NCBI GenBank assembly: GCA_039930985.1 | Contig: JBDTSV010000152.1 | Location: forward strand, 9,925 to 73,924 | Direction: 5' to 3' | Length of the DNA stretch: 64,000 nt | Source: CADEED01 sp039930985 | Lineage (GTDB): Bacteria > Pseudomonadota > Gammaproteobacteria > Steroidobacterales > Steroidobacteraceae | Shown here: piece by piece, positions 1 to 13,318 of the stretch | How the letters are laid out: each line of letters begins with the position of its first letter | Numbering within the stretch: position 1 is the stretch's first letter | Notes under the pieces: generated by a model | Seen by the model: the letters and a program-made list of their open reading frames with translations, nothing else | What the model was told of the DNA's origin: nothing | Database searches by the model: none | Translations under genes and position numbers: made by a program

Positions 1-55
1 AACCACGGCAGTCCTCACAAGCATTGACGGAAAAATTCTTGTTAAGCTGCGACGC

Positions 56-781
56 GTGAGCACAACACCAAAAATCGCATTGATCGCCGGCGCCACGGGT
101 CTGGTCGGCGGCTTTCTCCTCAAGACATTGCTCGAGGCGCCCGACTATTCACGCGTGTACGCGCTCACGCGTCGTCCGCTCGGCAAAGAACATCCAAAGC
201 TCGCCAATCGGGTGGTGGTTTTCGAGCGTATGACCGAGCAGCTCAAGGGCCTCGTCGCGCAGGATGCGTACTGCTGCATCGGCACCACGATTGCGGAGGC
301 GGGCTCGCAGGAGGCGTTCCGTGAAGCGGACGTGGACGCCGTGCTGCTGTTCGCGCGCGCCGCGCGTGCCGCGCAGGCATCGCGCTTCGTGGTCATCTCG
401 TCGGTGGGGGCGAACTCCGGTTCGACGAAATTCTACCTGCGGACCAAGGGCGAGATGGAAGAGGCCGTGTCCGACCTGGGGTTCGCCTCGGTCGACATCC
501 TGCAGCCCAGCCTCTTGTTAGGGCCACGCAAGGCCCTGCGTCCGCTCGAGATCACCGGGCGAATCTTCGCGCCGCTCATCAATCCACTGCTCACCGGTTC
601 GCGCGAAGCCTATCGGGCCATCCCGGCGGAGATCGTCGGCAAGGCAATGCTGGGCGCTTCGCGCCGCGGCGCGCGTGGCATATACCGCTACACCTACTCG
701 GCGATCCGGCAGCTTTCCGAGCTGCGTTCGGCCCAGGCCCTCGCGCCCCAAACTCCCAAAAAGAACCCCGGCTTGAGATAG
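56..781 (+). CDS. NAD(P)-binding short-chain oxidoreductase, HTATIP2/atypical SDR type
   Basis: This is a 241-residue single-domain Rossmann protein. The N-terminus holds a beta strand and a glycine-rich nucleotide loop, IAGATGLVGG (about residues 10-19), as in atypical SDR/NAD(P)H-binding proteins. A conserved strand with RFVVISSVGAN (about 110-120) is followed by FYLRTKGEMEEAV, the Y-x-x-x-K pair typical of the SDR active site (here written as YLRTK). The region PSLLLGPR resembles the substrate-side loop of HTATIP2-like proteins. The start is GTG at 56; no better upstream start is visible because the window begins nearby. The substrate is unknown. The family call is firm, the reaction is not. 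Confidence 0.85.
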   Translation: MSTTPKIALIAGATGLVGGFLLKTLLEAPDYSRVYALTRRPLGKEHPKLANRVVVFERMTEQLKGLVAQDAYCCIGTTIAEAGSQEAFREADVDAVLLFARAARAAQASRFVVISSVGANSGSTKFYLRTKGEMEEAVSDLGFASVDILQPSLLLGPRKALRPLEITGRIFAPLINPLLTGSREAYRAIPAEIVGKAMLGASRRGARGIYRYTYSAIRQLSELRSAQALAPQTPKKNPGLR

Positions 782-898
782 GGCAGCGGCAATCGTGACG
801 CGGCACGCATTTGCGCCAAGCCACATTCCGTAAAGTCCCAGCGACATAAGGGAAGACCGGACAGCGTTGCCGGGACGCAACGTACGCCACGGGAAAAG

Positions 899-3439
899 AT
901 GAGCCGCAACCAGTACAACTCGGTCTTGCGCAGCGGGCTGACGCGCCGGCTGTGGCTGGTTATCGCCGTCGCGATGTTGATTCCCGTCGGGCTTGCGCTG
1001 TTCTCGCGCTGGTTCGATGCCGAGGAACGGCGCGAAAATCTTCAGAACCAGGAGCTGAACACGCTCTCACGCGAGAAGGCGTCGACCCTGTTGTTCAATG
1101 CACGCCACTATCCAGGCGATTTCGCGCACGGGCTCGACGGTCGCTATCTCGTGGTGCTCGATGGCGCCGGCACCGCGCTGTTCAGCAGCAGCCCGGTTCC
1201 GCAGGAACTGGTGCAGTTGTTCGAGCGACGCGCACCGCATGCCGTGGACGCACTCAGTGGCACGACCATCCTCGCGTGGTACGCGTCGGGCCGGGAATGG
1301 CGCGGCGCCATGACCTATCTTCCGCCCAGCACAGCGGGCGATTCGATGTCGGCCAACACCGTCGTGGTGTTCGCGCCCGAAGCCACCTTCGGCTCGACGG
1401 CGTCGGAGCTGATACCTACTGCGTTGGGATTGCTGGCCCTCACCGTACTGGTGGCGTTCGCGGTAGCCGCCATCGTGAGCGAACGCTACCTGCCGCCGCT
1501 GCGCGGCCTGCAGCGCGGGCTTGCGCGCTTGCGCGAGCGGCGTTTCGAGACGCTGCCGCGCAGCGCCGTCGATGAATTCATGCCACTCGAACGCGAGTTC
1601 AACACCACGGCCATGTCGCTGCAGAGGGACTGGCGCGCGTTCGAAGTGCTCGGCGAAGTCGACCGTGCATTGCTCGCCGCCAGCGAGATCGATCGTGCTC
1701 TCGATGTGGTGTTGCCGAAATTCCGCGAGCTCACGCGCAGTCAGTGCGTGGGCGTGATCCTGCTCGACCCGACCGCACAAGCCCACGGGCGTCTCTTCAT
1801 GGCGGCACTCGGCGCCGAAGCATTGCCGGTGCAGCGCGTGACCTTCGATTCCGAGATGCTCGCCACGGTGCGCGAGACGCCCGAAGGAATGACGGTGGCG
1901 CGAATAGAAGAGTCCCGTCACGAATTCCTCGCGTGCATGCGCGATGTAGGCGCCGAATTTTTCTGGATCTGGCCGGTGGTGGACGAGGAGCGCCTGTCCG
2001 CCATGTTGATTGTCGGATATCACGGCGAGCCCTCGCGAGATCCGGCGGTGGCCGAATATGGTGCGGCATTTGCCGAGCGCCTGCGCGCGGCGCTGTCCAA
2101 TTCCGCGCGTGACGAGCGCCTGTACCGGCAAGCACATTACGACCCGCTGACGCAGCTGCCGAATCGCGCGCTGTTTCGCGACCGCCTGGCGCAGGAGCTG
2201 GCGGCCGCGGCCACCGGTCTCACGCGCGGTGCGCTCATGTACGTGGATCTCGATCACTTCAAGCGCGTCAACGACACCCTCGGTCACAGCGCGGGCGATC
2301 AACTGCTGTCGATCGTCGCGCACCGGCTCAAGGCCTGCACCAAAGAGGGCGACACGGTTGCCCGCCTCGGTGGCGACGAATTCACGGTGCTGCTGAGAAA
2401 CGTCGGCGATGCCGAGACAGTGCGGCAGATCGCCGACCGCGTGATCCGCTCGCTGGCGCTGCCCGCCAGCCTCGGCGGGCGCGACTACCAGATGCGCGCC
2501 AGCGTGGGCGTTACGATGTTCCCCGACGACGGCACGGACCTCGAAGACGTTATCCGCCAGGCCGATCTGGCGATGTACCGCGCCAAGGCGCAGGGCCGCG
2601 GCCGCGCCATCTTCTTCGAGCGCGAGATGTCACAGAAGCGCGCCACCTTCACCGACAGCGGCCTGCATCGCGCGCTGCGCCGACGCGAGTTTTCGCTGTT
2701 CTACCAGCCGCAGTTTTCGCTGGCCGACGGCCGCCTGTGCGGCGCCGAGGCGTTGCTGCGCTGGCAGACGCGATATGACGGCATCAAATTACCGGGCGAA
2801 TTCATTCCCGCCGCCGAACACTCCGGCCTCATCACCGACATTGGCGGGTTCGTGCTGGATTCGGCCTGCGGGCAATACGCCGAGTGGGCGCGCGCCGGCA
2901 TCGCGCCGCGCATGTTCTCGGTGAACGTGTCGGTGCAGCAGCTCAAGGACAATAATTTCGTGCGCATGGTACAGAGCGCGCTCCACCAGCACGGAATCAC
3001 GCCCGCGAGCCTCGAACTTGAGCTGGTGGAATCGGCCCTGGCCGATGCCGAGGTCGAAGAGCCGCTGCGCGCCATCGCCGCGCTCGGCGTGAAGCTCGCG
3101 CTCGACGATTTCGGCACGGGATACTCGTCTCTCAATTACCTGCGGCGTTATCCGGTGAATACCATCAAACTGGACCGCAGCTTCCTGGATGAAGTCCCAC
3201 AGAACGAATCGGCTGGTGCACTGGTCGAATCGGTAATCGCCATGGCACATACGCTTGGAAAACGGGTGACGGCAGAGGGCGTGGAAACGAGAGGCCAGCT
3301 CGAATTCCTGCGCTCGCGTGGCTGCGAGACCGCGCAGGGCTACTACCTCGCGCGCCCCATGTCGGCTGCTGCCTTTACCGAAATTCTGGAGTCGCGCCGG
3401 CCGGGCTCCGAGATCGGCGATGAGCGGGCCGCGGGCTAG
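899..3439 (+). CDS. Membrane-bound GGDEF-EAL cyclic-di-GMP protein with HAMP and GAF-like regions
   Basis: This is an 846-residue signalling protein predicted to make and/or hydrolyse cyclic di-GMP. It has an N-terminal transmembrane helix (about 14-36), an extracytoplasmic stretch, and a second helix (about 175-197). A HAMP-like linker follows, then a GAF-like region (about 255-400), a GGDEF domain with an intact GGDEF at 491-495, and an EAL domain with EAL at 617-619. The EAL domain keeps the metal and catalytic motifs ELVESAL, DDFGTGYSSLNYL and KLDRSF. The RxxD inhibitory site normally upstream of GGDEF is not present (KEGD at that place), so product feedback on the cyclase may be lost. 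Both halves look catalytically competent. The downstream lipoprotein gene overlaps its 3' end. Confidence 0.93.
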   Translation: MSRNQYNSVLRSGLTRRLWLVIAVAMLIPVGLALFSRWFDAEERRENLQNQELNTLSREKASTLLFNARHYPGDFAHGLDGRYLVVLDGAGTALFSSSPVPQELVQLFERRAPHAVDALSGTTILAWYASGREWRGAMTYLPPSTAGDSMSANTVVVFAPEATFGSTASELIPTALGLLALTVLVAFAVAAIVSERYLPPLRGLQRGLARLRERRFETLPRSAVDEFMPLEREFNTTAMSLQRDWRAFEVLGEVDRALLAASEIDRALDVVLPKFRELTRSQCVGVILLDPTAQAHGRLFMAALGAEALPVQRVTFDSEMLATVRETPEGMTVARIEESRHEFLACMRDVGAEFFWIWPVVDEERLSAMLIVGYHGEPSRDPAVAEYGAAFAERLRAALSNSARDERLYRQAHYDPLTQLPNRALFRDRLAQELAAAATGLTRGALMYVDLDHFKRVNDTLGHSAGDQLLSIVAHRLKACTKEGDTVARLGGDEFTVLLRNVGDAETVRQIADRVIRSLALPASLGGRDYQMRASVGVTMFPDDGTDLEDVIRQADLAMYRAKAQGRGRAIFFEREMSQKRATFTDSGLHRALRRREFSLFYQPQFSLADGRLCGAEALLRWQTRYDGIKLPGEFIPAAEHSGLITDIGGFVLDSACGQYAEWARAGIAPRMFSVNVSVQQLKDNNFVRMVQSALHQHGITPASLELELVESALADAEVEEPLRAIAALGVKLALDDFGTGYSSLNYLRRYPVNTIKLDRSFLDEVPQNESAGALVESVIAMAHTLGKRVTAEGVETRGQLEFLRSRGCETAQGYYLARPMSAAAFTEILESRRPGSEIGDERAAG

Positions 3440-3974
3440 CCGACTCCGGCTCCATTTCCGTCCGCGGAAATGGTGCCTGACCCCATTCCTTCTGATCTTC
3501 ATCGGCTGTGCGTCGGCCCCCGAGCCGTCTGCGCCGCCGCCTGAACCCTCGCGCGATTGGGACGGAGAGGGCGGCGCGTCCAGCATGCGCAGTCGCGGCG
3601 AAGCGCTCGCGGATTTCGCGCTGCGGCTGCGCGGTTCGCCCTATCGATACGGTGGCGCAACGCTCGATGGATTCGATTGCAGCGGCCTCGTGTTCTACGC
3701 GCACAGGCAGCTCGGGCTTACGGTGCCACGCACTTCAGCCGGCCAGGCCGACGAGGCGGACAGCATCAAGCCGCGCAAGCTCAGACGCGGCGACCTGGTG
3801 TTCTTCAAGATCGGCAGCCGCAAGGTCAATCACGTCGGCATCTACATCGGCGAGCATCGTTTCGTGCACGCGCCGGGCGCCGGAAAACCCGTGACTATCA
3901 ATTCCCTCGACGACGAGTTCTACGCTTCGCGCTTCACCTCGGCGGGGCGCTTCTGGGATCGCCTGCCGCGATAG
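3420..3974 (+). CDS. NlpC/P60 family lipoprotein (cell-wall peptidase)
   Basis: This is a 184-residue predicted murein endopeptidase or amidase of the NlpC/P60 papain-like fold. The catalytic Cys87 sits in FDCSGLVFY, His138 in NHVGIYIG and the third residue His150 in FVHAPG, so the triad is complete. An N-terminal hydrophobic stretch ends in LIFIGC, a lipobox, which points to a lipid-anchored periplasmic enzyme. ATG at 3420 is chosen because it gives a lipoprotein signal; an open frame reaches further upstream but lies inside the GGDEF-EAL gene. The gene overlaps that gene by 20 bases. Part of its signal region is encoded by a palindromic repeat (3452-3484), which is unusual. Confidence 0.85.
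   Translation: MSGPRASRLRLHFRPRKWCLTPFLLIFIGCASAPEPSAPPPEPSRDWDGEGGASSMRSRGEALADFALRLRGSPYRYGGATLDGFDCSGLVFYAHRQLGLTVPRTSAGQADEADSIKPRKLRRGDLVFFKIGSRKVNHVGIYIGEHRFVHAPGAGKPVTINSLDDEFYASRFTSAGRFWDRLPR
3452..3484. repeat. Palindromic repeat element, type 'CCATTTCC...GGAAATGG-TGCCTGACCCC'
   Basis: An 8-bp perfect inverted repeat, CCATTTCC (3452-3459) and GGAAATGG (3466-3473), flanks a GTCCGC loop and is followed by TGCCTGACCCC. It looks like one of the short mobile hairpins common in this window, although its core differs from the GGGGACA types. It lies inside the N-terminal coding part of the NlpC/P60 lipoprotein gene and is translated as part of the basic n-region (HFRPRKW). Confidence 0.5.
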
Positions 3975-4177
3975 CGCTGCGCGGCATAGTTGCTATACCG
4001 TTATGTCGTATTTCTCGTAGGGGAATGAATAATTCGGTCTGTGAAGTGCGACAGCGTGCTCAGTTCGCCCGTTGACCGTATATGCGATGGTTCGCACACT
4101 CCCAAGCGAGTGAAAAAGGATCGTGGTCCGGGAAGGGATCCGATTCGGTAACGATCTTTCGGGGAAACGGTTAAACA

Positions 4178-6094
4178 ATGAGTGCCAAGCCAGACTACGT
4201 CGTCAGCAAGCTGACGCGGCCCACGGGCGGAGCCGCCACGGGCGGTTTTGTCATTAATCTGACCTCTTCGACGACGCCGATGGCGCTGTCGCAGCCGAAA
4301 GATCCGACGCTCGCTCAATACTCTTTCTTCGTCAGCCGTCGTCGTGAAGACGGCCGTGAACGTTTCCGTCTGCACATGGGCTACTTCGAGACCATGCAGT
4401 CGGCGGAAGAAATGCTGGCCGTCGTCCGCGATGTATATCCCGGCGCCTGGGCCAGCGAAGCGCCCGGCAAGAAGCTGCGGCCTAACAACCCGGTCGCCGC
4501 TCCAGTCGCGGCCGCTGCTCCTGTTGCGCGGACAGTCGCCGCTGCTCCGCCGCCGGCCCCGATTGCTCCGCCAGTGCGGGCGGCCGCGCCAGCTCCGGCG
4601 ACACCAGCCGCGGCGGTTCCCGAACCCCATCCGTTTGCCGCCACGCCGCCGCCGCCGGTTCTCAAGTACGAGTTCGAAGAACCGTTCGTGCTGGCCGACG
4701 ATCCGCCGGAATTCACTCCGATCAACGTTCCGGTCGTGCATCCGCCCGCGGCCCCGGTAGTTAGTGCGCCGGTCCGGCCGGTGGCTGCGAAGCCCGCCGC
4801 GCCGAAACCCGTCGCCGCAAAGCCCGCACCCGCAAAAGCCGCCGCCAAGCCCGTTGCGAAACCGGCGCCGGTGGCCGCCAAGCCTGCTGCGCCGAAGCCG
4901 GCTGCCATGAAACCTGCGGTCGCAAAGCCGGTGGCCCCGAAGCCTGCTGCCGCCAAGCCGACGCCGGCCACGCCGCCGGTGGTCGCACCCAAGATCGCTG
5001 CGAAAGTTTCCGCCCCCGCATTGCAAGCCTCCGCGCCCGTGGCGCAGAAGCCCGCGCCCAAGGCTGCGGCAAGCGCGCCCGAACCCACCGTGCAGATGCC
5101 GGCTCTCGCCGCCCAGAAAGCGGTTCCGCATCATCCGGCGCAAACAATTTCCGCCACGCCCTCGCTCACCAGCGTCCGACAGGTCATCGAAGAGCTCGAC
5201 GATCTGTCCGACACGCAGACCATTCGCCTGCTCGAACGTCATACGCCATTCCGCGAAGGTTCATCCGAGGCGAACGTCGACGAAGCCATCCGCGTCATCA
5301 AGCCCGAAGATGCGCAGTCGATGCAGGCCATCAAGAGCGAAGTAAAGCGCAACGCGCCGGTGTTGTTCGCCGTGCAGCTCGACTGGTCGGTCACGCCGTT
5401 CGACATGGCCAAGGTCGCGCCGCTCGCCATCTTCAATGCGTACACGCTCTACACCACCGAAGCCAACCGCGAGGGGCGTACCTGGTACGGCTTGCGCCTT
5501 GGGTTTTTCAGTGACGCCGTGTCTGCGAAGCAGGTGGCTTACTACGTTCGTTCCGATTTCAAGACCGTGTCGGTCGTGCCGGTGACGACGATCGAGAAAG
5601 AACGCGCCAACGACCTGAACGCCGCCCGCAGCGGCATTCATCGCGCGCCCAACGTCAAGGAAGGTCCGGCGCCGACGCCGCTGTCCATGACTTCTTCGAA
5701 TGCGAGCGGCGTCTTCAAGCTGCTCGAAGACGATCTGCCGGCCATGATCGAGCAGGACGTCGACGGCGAGACCTCGCCGCGTTTCGGCAAACAGAACTCC
5801 GCTCCGGCGCCCGCGCAGCCCGCCAGGGCCGCAGCTGCCACCGTCGCCGTGCCGCCGCCGCCGGCCAAGGCCAGTAAGGTCCGCAAGCCTGGTGCCCGCG
5901 GAGTACGCCGCGATGCGCATGCCCAGGTGGACGAGGAGACGCTCGATCAGACGTTGGAGATTCTCGGCGCGAACACGCTGGAAATCACCAACGACAGTTC
6001 GAGCGACACCGGGGTGCGCCATCTGCGCTTCAAGGTGGACAAAAAGGGCTCGAAGTTCGCCTCGCTCATCGATCGCCTGTCGGGCAAGAAGTAG
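4178..6094 (+). CDS. Pro/Ala/Lys-rich protein with two SPOR-like modules
   Basis: This 638-residue protein belongs to no enzyme family I recognise. Residues about 45-105 (QYSFFVSRRRE...RLHMGYFETMQSAEEMLAVVRDVYPGAW) and about 395-465 (VLFAVQLDWS...WYGLRLGFFSDAVSAKQVAYYVRSDF) each resemble a SPOR fold: a strand, then Y-x-L/M-x-L-G-x-F, then a helix with A-x-x. Between them lies a long low-complexity linker (about 110-330) of AKP/VAAKP repeats that could span the periplasm. There is no signal peptide or transmembrane helix, so the linker must work in the cytoplasm or the protein is exported another way. The C-terminus (about 580-638) is a charged, possibly helical region. It is monocistronic with a 203-base leader. 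Confidence 0.7.
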   Translation: MSAKPDYVVSKLTRPTGGAATGGFVINLTSSTTPMALSQPKDPTLAQYSFFVSRRREDGRERFRLHMGYFETMQSAEEMLAVVRDVYPGAWASEAPGKKLRPNNPVAAPVAAAAPVARTVAAAPPPAPIAPPVRAAAPAPATPAAAVPEPHPFAATPPPPVLKYEFEEPFVLADDPPEFTPINVPVVHPPAAPVVSAPVRPVAAKPAAPKPVAAKPAPAKAAAKPVAKPAPVAAKPAAPKPAAMKPAVAKPVAPKPAAAKPTPATPPVVAPKIAAKVSAPALQASAPVAQKPAPKAAASAPEPTVQMPALAAQKAVPHHPAQTISATPSLTSVRQVIEELDDLSDTQTIRLLERHTPFREGSSEANVDEAIRVIKPEDAQSMQAIKSEVKRNAPVLFAVQLDWSVTPFDMAKVAPLAIFNAYTLYTTEANREGRTWYGLRLGFFSDAVSAKQVAYYVRSDFKTVSVVPVTTIEKERANDLNAARSGIHRAPNVKEGPAPTPLSMTSSNASGVFKLLEDDLPAMIEQDVDGETSPRFGKQNSAPAPAQPARAAAATVAVPPPPAKASKVRKPGARGVRRDAHAQVDEETLDQTLEILGANTLEITNDSSSDTGVRHLRFKVDKKGSKFASLIDRLSGKK

Positions 6095-6123
6095 CGGGCT
6101 CGCCGGATCGCGGCCCTTCGCGG

Positions 6124-7122
6124 TCAGCGCGCCGGGATGAGCGCGCGAAGTATCGGCTCGTTCCATCGATCTTTGTCGATGTCGTACACGATGAAGTCCC
6201 CGTCGAACTGCCAGTAGGCCCAGGCCCAGCCGCGTTTCTCGGCGGCGCGGGCCACGGCCGAGGTATAGGCGACGCGCGAGTCGATCGGTCCCTTGTCGTA
6301 GGCGCCGAACTCGCCTAACAAGATTGGCCGTCGGTTCTTCTTCGACCAGGCCTGCACCGCATCGAAATCTTTTTCTAGCGCGGCATGCTCCTGCGGCGTG
6401 CCCCAGGTCACGCCCGAAGTGTTCACGTATTCGGGCGCCCAGCGGGCGCCCTGGTGCGTGAAGCTCATGGGCAGGTAGTAGTGCACCGTCACGATGATGT
6501 GCTGGTCCTTTTTCGGGAGCTCGAGCTTGTCCAGCCACCCGACGTTGTTCCAGAAGGCCGGACCGATGATGACGTTGCGTGTGGGATTGGTCTTGCGGAT
6601 GACGGCCAGCGCTTCGGCGTGCAGGCCGTTCCAGATCGGATCGGCCGCCTGGTTCGGTTCGTTGAGGATTTCGAAAACGACCTTGTTCGACGCGTTCTTG
6701 TAGTGCTCGGCCACCTGCGCCCAGAAAGCCAGCAGGCGCGGCCGGCAGCCCTCGGCATCGCGGCCGCAGAAGCCGAAATCATGCTCGTCGAGAATCACGG
6801 TGAGCTTCTGGGCCAGCGCGCCGTCCACCAATCCATCGAGCGTGGCGAACCAGCTCGCCGGCAACTGGTACTGGTCATCCATGCGCGCGAACGTCTGCAG
6901 CACGATGCGCACCGAGTCGAAGCCGCCTTCCTTGATGAGCGCGAGATGTCGGGGTTTGAAGCGCGCCTTGGCGGGGTCGTTCCACAACGGGTCGTAGCCG
7001 ACGATGTTCACGCCACGCTGCATTTGTTTGACCTGCGCCGCCGGCGACTGCGGTTCGGCGAGGGCGGCGTTGGCTAGAAAACCCAGCGCAACGAGCAGCG
7101 CAATCCGCGGTGTTCTCGTCAT
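6124..7122 (-). CDS. Secreted glycoside hydrolase family 5 (cellulase-like)
   Basis: This 332-residue protein has a cleavable signal peptide (MTRTPRIALLVALGFLANAALA). The (beta/alpha)8 GH5 fold is marked by RGVNIVGYDPLW near the N-terminus, VFEILNEPN with the acid/base Glu155, HYYLP with His214-Tyr215, and LLGEFGAYD with the nucleophile Glu271. The C-terminal WAYWQFDGDF fits the conserved aromatic platform. It probably cleaves a beta-linked glucan or a related polysaccharide in the periplasm or outside the cell; the subfamily cannot be told from sequence alone. ATG at 7122 is chosen because it starts the signal peptide and has a purine-rich stretch upstream; the longer open frame runs into the neighbouring gene. 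Confidence 0.9.
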   Translation of the reverse strand: MTRTPRIALLVALGFLANAALAEPQSPAAQVKQMQRGVNIVGYDPLWNDPAKARFKPRHLALIKEGGFDSVRIVLQTFARMDDQYQLPASWFATLDGLVDGALAQKLTVILDEHDFGFCGRDAEGCRPRLLAFWAQVAEHYKNASNKVVFEILNEPNQAADPIWNGLHAEALAVIRKTNPTRNVIIGPAFWNNVGWLDKLELPKKDQHIIVTVHYYLPMSFTHQGARWAPEYVNTSGVTWGTPQEHAALEKDFDAVQAWSKKNRRPILLGEFGAYDKGPIDSRVAYTSAVARAAEKRGWAWAYWQFDGDFIVYDIDKDRWNEPILRALIPAR

Positions 7123-7177
7123 TCCGATCCCCTTCGTTGTGCGGAACTGGCCGCGCTCGAGCATGAGCGTCGCCTGA

Positions 7178-7480
7178 CTACTTCTTGCCGAACAAGGCGT
7201 CGAGCGCGGCTTTCGATGCGTCCACTTCGGCGGTGTTGGGTGCGACGTATGCGCCAACCTTCGGTTTGAAGTGATCGCAGAAATTGGCGGCGGTCTTGTC
7301 GCGCTGCTCTTCGGCGGTGGGTTCACGGCAATGCTTGGCGACTCGCGTGTCGTACTCCACGCACATGCGGCAGGCATGCAGCTCGGAGTGGCACGCCTTG
7401 CATTCGTCGAGCCGGCGCAGGGGCATCGACAGCGCTTCGAGCGACGCGCCGCATTTCCAGCAGGTGAGGCCGTGTGCCAT
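7178..7480 (-). CDS. Small cysteine-rich protein, probable metal-binding
   Basis: This 100-residue protein is dominated by Cys pairs: CWKC near residue 8, CKAC and CRMC in the middle, then HCREP and NFCDHF. The spacing suggests one or two zinc-ribbon or knuckle-type metal sites. The C-terminal third is a short helix ending FGKK. No catalytic motif is visible and I do not recognise a characterised family. ATG at 7480 is preferred; an in-frame ATG at 7492 touches the edge of the repeat element at 7493-7591. The gene lies between uvrA and the GH5 gene on the same strand and could be read from the uvrA transcript, but the hairpin in between may terminate or protect that RNA. Confidence 0.7.
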   Translation of the reverse strand: MAHGLTCWKCGASLEALSMPLRRLDECKACHSELHACRMCVEYDTRVAKHCREPTAEEQRDKTAANFCDHFKPKVGAYVAPNTAEVDASKAALDALFGKK

Positions 7481-7492
7481 TGGGGTCAGCAT

Positions 7493-7589
7493 AAAAGGGG
7501 ACAGATCTATTTTTCGATTATTTTTCGATTTTTCGGCACGGGCAGGCAGTGTGCCAACAGCAGTGCGGGAAAAATAGATCTGTCCCCTT

Positions 7590-7591
<2 letters not shown>
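7493..7591. repeat. Hairpin repeat, GGGGACAGATCTATTTT type
   Basis: A perfect 22-bp inverted repeat has its left arm at 7493-7514 (core GGGGACAGATCTATTTT) and its right arm at 7570-7591. The arms enclose a 55-base centre with T-rich runs. It fills the gap between the uvrA stop and the small Cys-rich gene; the right arm supplies two bases of the uvrA stop codon. The same element type occurs inside uvrA at 10202-10282. It could act as a terminator or an mRNA 3' stabiliser. Confidence 0.85.
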
Positions 7592-13202
<5,611 letters not shown>

Positions 13203-13318
13203 GTAAGAGCTGCGGGAATTCCAATGCGCGGATCGGTTATTGTACCGGCCGTGTCAAGGGCAGGGCGGGCCGACTTGGGGCCGCCCCGGAAAAAACAAAG
13301 TAAGAAAAGAGGTTTCGG

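Noticed and set aside
4001..5242. A 413-codon Arg/Gly-rich open frame antisense to the SPOR-like protein
   Set aside because: It is the reverse reading of the AKP-rich linker; low complexity only, with no start signal.
13203..13318. LexA/SOS box in the uvrA promoter region
   Set aside because: I looked for CTGT-N8-ACAG between uvrA and the transporter gene and saw no good match.
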